39,851 nucleotides of DNA from DASUZB01 sp036377075. Lineage in GTDB: Bacteria > Actinomycetota > CALGFH01. Made by a program: the position numbers and the translations under genes. The notes beneath the pieces are model-generated. The model had not been told where the DNA came from, ran no database searches, and saw nothing but the letters and a program-made list of their open reading frames with translations. Numbering within the stretch: position 1 is the stretch's first letter; every line of letters starts with the position of its first letter. Positions 32,966 to 39,851 of this stretch are shown here, in pieces. The DNA is taken from positions 1 through 39,851 of the forward strand of contig DASUZB010000180.1 of the NCBI GenBank assembly GCA_036377075.1, written 5' to 3'.

Positions 32966-33438
32966 TACCGAGCGCGACAGCCCAAGATTGGCGAGGTGTT
33001 GGAGTGGCTCCTCAGAGCGACAACCCCCAAGGGCCCCGTCCGGTTGACCGACGGGCAAGCCCGCCTGCTCCCGGCCGATTGGACCCCTGGGGGTCGTCAG
33101 TGCCCTGAAGAGCTCCCGTGGCCTTCCCGAGCCTCGCTAGCGGGAGCCTCGTCCTGTGACCCGAAGGTCGCTCGACCTCACCACCGAGACGGGGATTGCG
33201 CATACCCACCGCCAAGCGGTTCGCCTTCCGGACCCGTCAGCCCTTCCGGCAGGAGCTCCAATCGGATTTCCCGGTCCAGCTACGTCGGCCCCTCAGGGCA
33301 GGAACGGACACTAGGTGGCGGCGAGGTTGCCGTCAAGGCGACGTTTCCGCTGGCCAGCCACATATGCCCAGCTACGGGGTGGTTGAATTACTTCGATGGA
33401 ATTTGCGGGATGCGTCCTCGGGAGGTGCGGCGGACGGT
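32966..33438. other. Intergenic stretch without a recognisable gene
   Basis: About 470 bases between convergent genes. Open frames here show no family signature and an unnatural composition. A stem-loop is possible between GCTCCCG (33112-33118) and CGGGAGC (33141-33147), and a short dyad GACCCC-TG-GGGGTC lies at 33082-33095. The last 120 bases (about 33330-33420) are noticeably richer in A+T. It may hold a decayed gene, but I cannot identify one. Confidence 0.4.
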
Positions 33439-35235
<1,797 letters not shown>

Positions 35236-35358
35236 GCTTCCTCCAGGCGCCGTCGGCGCCCCGGCGGGCGCCGGCCCGCGCTCGGGTACTGGAAACGGCA
35301 CGATGCTAGTCCAGCAAGCCGCCCGCCGCAGCACGAGTGACAGCAATGTAACCCCAGG

Positions 35359-35380
35359 CCGGCCTTGCGCCGCAGGCCGG
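35359..35380 (-). terminator. Hairpin after the small coiled-coil gene
   Basis: A CCGGCCT/AGGCCGG stem of 7 bp with an 8-base loop lies 13 bases past the stop of the gene at 35394-35669 and upstream of the ctaA-ctaB gene. Confidence 0.45.
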
Positions 35381-35393
35381 GCTGGCGTCGCGG

Positions 35394-35669
35394 CTACGCC
35401 TGGTCGGGGCGGCGCCCGCCGCCCCCGGCCCTGGCGGCGAGCTGCTCCTCCACGGTGGCCATCTGCGCGCAGATCCTGGCGACCGCCGTCTCGTCCACGG
35501 TGCCGTGCTTGCGGCCGTGGTAGACGGTGCGCCCGAGCTCGCGCGCGAGCTCGTTGAAGCGGCGCCGCTGGCGGTACTCCTCCATCATGTCCTGGACCTG
35601 CTGGGCGCCGTGCTCGAGCTGCCGCTGGGCCTGCCCGGCCAGGCTCCGCAGGTCGTCGCGTAGGGCCAT
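35394..35669 (-). CDS. Small charged helical protein
   Basis: 91 residues, strongly helical and rich in Gln, Arg and Glu (LAGQAQRQLEHGAQQVQDMM), with a likely coiled coil at residues 5-45 and a Gly/Arg tail. ATG 35669 has GGAGGCGGCC directly upstream, so it is probably expressed. I do not recognise a family. It is cytosolic by composition. Confidence 0.6.
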   Translation of the reverse strand: MALRDDLRSLAGQAQRQLEHGAQQVQDMMEEYRQRRRFNELARELGRTVYHGRKHGTVDETAVARICAQMATVEEQLAARAGGGGRRPDQA

Positions 35670-35721
35670 GGCCGCCTCCTGCGCTCACCCCGTCCCCGCT
35701 CCACCTTCTCCAGCATGCGCG

Positions 35722-35757
35722 CGTCGCGCCCCGGCCGTCACCGGCCGGGGCGCGACG
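35722..35757 (-). terminator. 16-bp perfect hairpin between two minus-strand genes
   Basis: The left arm 35722-35737 and right arm 35742-35757 are exact complements around a TCAC loop. It lies nine bases past the stop of the VOC gene at 35767, so it most likely ends that transcript. There is no U-run. Confidence 0.75.
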
Positions 35758-35766
35758 GCGTCGGCG

Positions 35767-36138
35767 TCAGCTCGGGCGCACGGGCTGCTGCAGCGCCCAG
35801 CCGTTGCCGTCCGGGTCGCTGAAGAAGACGAACCGCCCCCACGGAAAGTCCTGCACCTCGCTGACCTCGACGCCGCGGCCGGCCAGCTCGGCGCGGGCCG
35901 CCTCGGCGTCGGGAATGACCACCTGGATGCCCTGCAGCGAGCCCGGCTGCCCGGCCGGGACGCCGCTGGTCAGCGCGATGGAGCAGGCCGAGCCGCGCGG
36001 GGTGAGCTGGACGAAGCGGATCTGCTCGTTGACGGTGTGGTCGTGGTCGACGTCGAAGCCGACCTGGTCGGCGTAGAAGGCCTTGGCGCGGTCCACGTCC
36101 GCGACGGGAACGTTCACCAGCTCGAGCTTCCAGTCCAT
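35767..36138 (-). CDS. Single-domain VOC (glyoxalase/dioxygenase-fold) protein
   Basis: 123 residues, one vicinal-oxygen-chelate module: it opens VNVPVADVDRAKAFYADQVGF and ends FVFFSDPDGNGWALQQ, a pattern common to lactoylglutathione-lyase-like proteins of unknown substrate. ATG 36138 has AGGAGGAAAG upstream. It is a single gene, bounded by a strong hairpin downstream and divergent from the NAD-salvage gene. Confidence 0.85.
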   Translation of the reverse strand: MDWKLELVNVPVADVDRAKAFYADQVGFDVDHDHTVNEQIRFVQLTPRGSACSIALTSGVPAGQPGSLQGIQVVIPDAEAARAELAGRGVEVSEVQDFPWGRFVFFSDPDGNGWALQQPVRPS

Positions 36139-36315
36139 CGGCGTCCTTTCCTCCTGGTCGGATGGGTGGCCCTCGCGGCCGCCCGTGGCCGGGAGAGGCT
36201 ACAGGCCCTTGCGGTCAGGTTCGGTCCGCGACACGGCCGCGTGCGAACCTGTGGCCTAGCGGGCCTGCCCGCCGTCGGGGGCGCCGGCCGGGGGGCTGCC
36301 GCGCCAGCGGTGCGG

Positions 36316-36321
36316 TAGCTT
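36316..36321 (+). promoter_or_regulatory. Candidate -10 box for a leaderless pncB message
   Basis: TAGCTT ends six bases before ATG 36328, the spacing expected when transcription begins at the start codon. No ribosome site is visible and no clear -35 box was found. Confidence 0.4.
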
Positions 36322-36327
36322 CTGTGC

Positions 36328-37638
36328 ATGAACAGCGAGCAACCCGCGCCACCCGGCTGGCCGCTCGGCGGCGGCTCGGCCACCCCGCTGCCGCCGCCGA
36401 GCGACGAGCTGCGGCGGCCCGACGGGCGCCTGGCGCACTGGGTGTTCGGGCTGCCGGTGGCGGAGCTGCGCGCCGGCTACCGCAGCGCGGTCTACTTCGA
36501 CCGCGCGCGCCGCATCCTCGCCGGCGAGGGCGCCGACACCCGCGTCACCGTCCAGGTGTTCCAGCGCGGCGACGGGGTGGTCGCCTGCGGCATCGACGAG
36601 GCCCTCGCGGTGCTCGCGCTCGGCGCCGGCGCGTTCGGCGACCAGGCCACGGCCGACCATGCCTTCGGCGAGCACCTGCGGGCGCGCAACCAGGCCCGCC
36701 GGGCCAGGATGCAGGGCGGTCCCGCCTACCTCGAAGCGGTGCGCCTGCAGGTGGACAGCGAGCTCGCCCTCGACCAGCTGTGGCGCCCGGGCGGCACCGA
36801 GCTGGAGGTGCGCGCGCTGCGCGACGGCGACCTGGTCGACGCGTGGGAGCCGGTGGTCGAGGTCACCGGCCCGTACCGGCTGTTCGCCCACCTCGAGAGC
36901 GTCTACCTCGGCGTGCTGGCCAGGCGCAGCCTGGTCGCCAGCAACGTCAGCAAGGTGGTCGGCGCCGCCAAGGGCAAGCCGGTGCTGTTCTTCGCCGACC
37001 GCTTCGACCACTGGGCGACCCAGGGCGGCGACGGCTACGCCGCCTTCGTCGGCGGCGCCGAGGGGGTGGCGACCGACGCCCAGGCGGCCTGGTGGGGGGA
37101 GCGCGGCCTCGGCACCACGCCGCACGCCCTGATCGCCACGTTCGAGGGCGACACGGTCGCGGCCATGCGCGCCTTCGCCCGGCACATCCCCGAGGTGCCG
37201 CTGGTCGCCCTCGTCGACTTCGGCAACGACTGCGTCGGCACCTCCCTGGCCTGCGCCAGGGCGTTCGGCGAGCGGCTCTGGGGGGTGCGCCTCGACACCG
37301 CCGGCACCCTGGTCGACCGCTCCCTCTGGGACCAGCTCGGCGACTTCGACCCGCGGGGCGTCAACCCCCAGCTGGTCCGCAACGTCCGCGGCGCCCTCGA
37401 CGCCGAGGGCTTCGGCCACGTCCGGGTGATCTGCTCCGGTGGCTTCAACGCCGAGCGCATCACCGCCTTCGAGCGCGCCGGCGTGCCGGTCGACTCCTAC
37501 GCGGTCGGCTCTTCCCTGCTCAAGGGCGCCGGCGACTACACCGCCGACGTGGTCCTGCGCGAGGGCCGCCCCTGCGCCAAGGTCGGCAGGCACTACCGCG
37601 CCTCGGAGCGGTTGCAGCCGGTCGACCTCGGCGCCTGA
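36328..37638 (+). CDS. pncB: Nicotinate phosphoribosyltransferase
   Basis: 436 residues. This enzyme joins nicotinate to phosphoribosyl diphosphate in the Preiss-Handler route of NAD salvage. Visible signatures are YFDRARRIL and VTVQVFQRG near the N-terminus, the ligand-binding stretch LARRSLVASN, ALVDFGNDC, and ICSGGFNAERI followed by YAVGSSL, the phosphate-binding end of the barrel. It resembles the shorter actinobacterial form. The aldo/keto reductase gene follows 29 bases later in the same direction, so they may share a transcript. Confidence 0.88.
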   Translation: MNSEQPAPPGWPLGGGSATPLPPPSDELRRPDGRLAHWVFGLPVAELRAGYRSAVYFDRARRILAGEGADTRVTVQVFQRGDGVVACGIDEALAVLALGAGAFGDQATADHAFGEHLRARNQARRARMQGGPAYLEAVRLQVDSELALDQLWRPGGTELEVRALRDGDLVDAWEPVVEVTGPYRLFAHLESVYLGVLARRSLVASNVSKVVGAAKGKPVLFFADRFDHWATQGGDGYAAFVGGAEGVATDAQAAWWGERGLGTTPHALIATFEGDTVAAMRAFARHIPEVPLVALVDFGNDCVGTSLACARAFGERLWGVRLDTAGTLVDRSLWDQLGDFDPRGVNPQLVRNVRGALDAEGFGHVRVICSGGFNAERITAFERAGVPVDSYAVGSSLLKGAGDYTADVVLREGRPCAKVGRHYRASERLQPVDLGA

Positions 37639-37667
37639 AAGCCACCCACTTGGATCAGGAGGGCAGC

Positions 37668-38645
37668 ATGCAGGTTCGCAAGCTCGGCAGCCAGGGACCG
37701 GAGGTCTCCGTGGTCGGCGTGGGCACCTGGGCGATCGGCGGGCCGTGGCGCTTCGGCTGGGGGCCGCAGGACGACGACGAGTCGATCGCGGCGCTGCACC
37801 GCGCCTTCGACAGCGGCATCAACTGGGTGGACACCGCCGCGGTCTACGGGCTCGGCCACGCCGAGGAGGTCGTCGGCCAGGTCCTGCGCGAGGTCGGCGA
37901 GGAGGTCCTGGTCGCCACGAAGTGCGGCCGGGTCTGGCACGACCGCCCGGAGGGCGAGATCGGCAACGACCTGCGGCCGGAGTCGATACGCAGAGAACTG
38001 GAAGAGAGCCTCCGGCGCCTGGGCACCGACCACGTCGACCTGTACCAGTTCCACTGGCCGGACCGCGCCACCGGCACCCCCGTCGAGGAGTCCTGGGCGA
38101 CCATGGCCGCCCTGGTGGACGAGGGCAAGGTGCGCTACGCCGGCGTCTCCAACTTCGACGTCGACCTGCTGGAGCGCTGCGAGCCGATCCGCCACGTCGA
38201 CTCCCTGCAGCCGCCGTTCAGCTTGATCAACCGCAGCGCCGCGCGGGAGCTGCTGCCCTGGTGCGAGCGCAACGGCACCGGCGTGATCGCCTACAGCCCG
38301 ATGCAGTCGGGCCTGCTCAGCGGCTCGTTCGACGCCGCCCGGCTGGACGACCTGCCGGCCGACGACTGGCGCCGGCGCCACCCGAACTTCACCGAGCCGC
38401 GCCTGTCGGCCAACCTCGCGCTGGCCGAGCGGCTGCGCCCGGTGGCCGAGCGGCACCGCGTGCCGGTGGCGGCGGTCGCGGTCGCCTGGGTGCTGGCGCA
38501 GCCCGGCGTGACCGCCGCGATCGTCGGCGCGCGCCGCCCCTCCCAGGTCGAGGGCTGGGCCGCCGCCGGGACCCTGACGCTGACCCCTGCCGACCTCGAC
38601 GAGCTCGCCCGCGCCGTCGCCGAGACCGGCGCCGGCCAGGAATAG
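37668..38645 (+). CDS. Aldo/keto reductase
   Basis: 325 residues, a TIM-barrel NAD(P)H-dependent oxidoreductase. The catalytic tetrad is complete: Asp55 and Tyr60 (VDTAAVYG), Lys85 (ATKCGR) and His129 (LYQFHWPD). The cofactor-binding end is TAAIVGARRPSQVEG. ATG 37668 follows AGGAGGGC. The substrate is unknown; the general family reduces aldehydes and ketones. It is convergent with the secreted protein gene at the window edge. Confidence 0.9.
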   Translation: MQVRKLGSQGPEVSVVGVGTWAIGGPWRFGWGPQDDDESIAALHRAFDSGINWVDTAAVYGLGHAEEVVGQVLREVGEEVLVATKCGRVWHDRPEGEIGNDLRPESIRRELEESLRRLGTDHVDLYQFHWPDRATGTPVEESWATMAALVDEGKVRYAGVSNFDVDLLERCEPIRHVDSLQPPFSLINRSAARELLPWCERNGTGVIAYSPMQSGLLSGSFDAARLDDLPADDWRRRHPNFTEPRLSANLALAERLRPVAERHRVPVAAVAVAWVLAQPGVTAAIVGARRPSQVEGWAAAGTLTLTPADLDELARAVAETGAGQE

Positions 38646-38697
38646 GGCCGACGAACGCCTTGGCTCGACCCGTGGGCCGTTGGACGGGTCCTGGCAC

Positions 38698-39851
38698 CTA
38701 GCCGCCGTAGATCTTGGGGTCGAGGGGAAAGCTGGTCTGCTCGAGCGTCGACGGCTTGCCGCGGTCGCGGCAACCGGGCTTGATCGGACGGTCGATGCGG
38801 TAGCCGCCCAGCCCGGGGAAGCGGACGGTCACGTCGGGTCCGCCGCACCAGTTCCGCCAGATCCACACCCGGGTGAAGGCGGTGGCCTTGCCGTCGGCTT
38901 CGGGAAGGTCGCCTTCGATCGTCACGACGGTCCCGCTGCCCTGCACCGGCGCGCGCCGCCCGCGCTCCAGGATCTCGACGGTGAAGCGCTGCCGCACGTG
39001 GCACATTGCCAGGCCGGCGCCGAAGGTGCCGAAGAAGTCGGCCCCGACGGCGTTGCCCTCGGTCATGATGGCGGCACCGACCTGCGGCGGGCCGGCGGGT
39101 GGGCGGACCCGCGGCAGGGTCTGCGTGGCCAGCGGGTCGTGGAAGGGCTGGAGCCGGCAGGCCGGGCGGCTGGCGCTCGCCCCGCCGGGGAGGGCGCTGG
39201 TGACCGGGCGGACGGTCTCGACGATGCGCCGCAGTGCCCGTCGCAGCGCTTGCAGGCCGGGCCCGTCGCTCCGCAGGCCGCTGCCGGTCACCAGCAGGGT
39301 GCGGTAGCGCAGCGCGGGCGGGCAGCGCACCCCGGCCGCGCAGTAGTAGGGCCAGGCGAGGTAGTAGGTCTCACCCGGGCCTATCGTGGCGGAGTCGGCC
39401 AGCATGCCGACCTCGGTGTGGACGAACGCCCGGCCGTCGGCGCGCCGCCCGGGCTGCGCCGGGCCGTTCGGCCTGCCGAGCCCTCCTGGCTGGAGCCGGA
39501 GCAGCCGAAGGCGCTCCGGGTCTGACAGCCCCCCGGGGCCGCCGGGGTACGCCCCGGGGTCCATCAGCCCGGTGGTCACCGCGATGCGGGGATAGCGCGA
39601 CCCGCTCGCGGCGGTGGTGGGCGCGAGCACCACGTCGAACGGGTAGTCGTCGTCCACCGGCGTCCAGCCGGACGGGACCACCAGCTCGTAGCCGCGCCAG
39701 GGCTGGCTGACCACCTGGTCCCTGGCGCGGCCGGTGACCCCGCTCCGGTCGGCGAGCACCCGGGGACCCGCCACGGCGAGCACCAGCACGGCGGCAAGGG
39801 TCACGCTGGTCGCGGCCGCCATCCGGCGCGCGTAGCGGGCCCGGCGGCGCC
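38698..39851 (-). CDS. Secreted or membrane-anchored protein of unknown function, likely partial
   Basis: At least 374 residues from an ATG at 39822. The same frame stays open to the window edge through a basic segment (RRRARYARR), a normal positively charged flank for the hydrophobic stretch SVTLAAVLVLAVAG, so the true start may lie outside. The rest is soluble and extracytoplasmic, with several Cys (AAGVRCPP, RPACRL, AMCHV, RNWCGG, KPGCRD) that could form disulfides. The segment QPWRGYELVVPSGWTPVDDD suggests a small beta-rich N-terminal domain. I do not recognise a family. Confidence 0.65.
   Translation of the reverse strand, partial: RRRARYARRMAAATSVTLAAVLVLAVAGPRVLADRSGVTGRARDQVVSQPWRGYELVVPSGWTPVDDDYPFDVVLAPTTAASGSRYPRIAVTTGLMDPGAYPGGPGGLSDPERLRLLRLQPGGLGRPNGPAQPGRRADGRAFVHTEVGMLADSATIGPGETYYLAWPYYCAAGVRCPPALRYRTLLVTGSGLRSDGPGLQALRRALRRIVETVRPVTSALPGGASASRPACRLQPFHDPLATQTLPRVRPPAGPPQVGAAIMTEGNAVGADFFGTFGAGLAMCHVRQRFTVEILERGRRAPVQGSGTVVTIEGDLPEADGKATAFTRVWIWRNWCGGPDVTVRFPGLGGYRIDRPIKPGCRDRGKPSTLEQTSFPLDPKIYGG

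Noticed and set aside
33012..33215. Minus-strand frame of 67 codons in the gap after the glycosyltransferase
   Set aside because: No ribosome site, no family signature, and Arg/Gly/Pro-rich composition like random translation.

Overview
The window is very G+C-rich DNA, by eye above 70%, with dense gene packing, many GTG starts and 4-base stop/start overlaps. The gene content fits Actinomycetota: a PknB-type kinase with a PASTA domain, a mycothiol-dependent-isomerase-like protein, an ECF sigma factor with a SnoaL-like tail, a KorAB pair and an actinobacterial-style oxidase operon. The oxidase is A2-type (YSHPAVY in subunit I) rather than the Glu-containing A1 type known from mycobacteria. Together with several domain fusions this suggests a deep-branching or uncultured actinobacterial lineage, but the taxon cannot be fixed from the sequence alone.

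Layout. Bases 1-1011 are degraded: a frameshifted helix-turn-helix regulator cut by the left edge, and a startless coding remnant. Bases 1012-5104 hold a drug-efflux transporter/TetR operon with a readable promoter-operator, then a divergent kelch lipoprotein and a DMT permease. Bases 5114-9664 hold an amidohydrolase, a membrane protein coupled to a CDF cation transporter, and a Ser/Thr kinase. Bases 9778-18598 carry a strong shared hairpin, a cell-wall lytic enzyme, a flap-type exonuclease, a DUF72 protein, a zinc-ribbon membrane protein, an ECF sigma factor coupled to a DinB/MDMPI-like protein, a second DHA2 efflux pump, a hexapeptide acyltransferase and RNase D. Bases 18687-21640 are the 2-oxoacid:ferredoxin oxidoreductase pair korA-korB.

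The most notable part is 22501-35235. Seven genes run without a real gap on the minus strand: ctaC-ctaD-ctaE-subunit IV-tlpA-archease-rtcB. CtaC carries an extra C-terminal type 1 copper (cupredoxin) domain. The subunit IV-like protein is fused to a SnoaL/NTF2-like domain. A TlpA-type thioredoxin follows, and its stop overlaps the start of an RNA-repair pair (archease and RtcB ligase). A promoter with a palindrome over its -35 box lies upstream of ctaC. Nearby, ctaG is coupled to a GT39-like membrane glycosyltransferase, and heme A and heme O synthases are fused into one polypeptide (CtaA-CtaB). The window thus encodes the catalytic core, copper delivery, heme supply and probable thiol-redox maturation of one terminal oxidase, with an RNA ligase system attached.

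The right end (35394-39851) has a small coiled-coil protein, a glyoxalase-fold protein, nicotinate phosphoribosyltransferase (NAD salvage), an aldo/keto reductase and a secreted protein of unknown function that probably runs off the window. No tRNA, rRNA, CRISPR array, insertion sequence or prophage was recognised.
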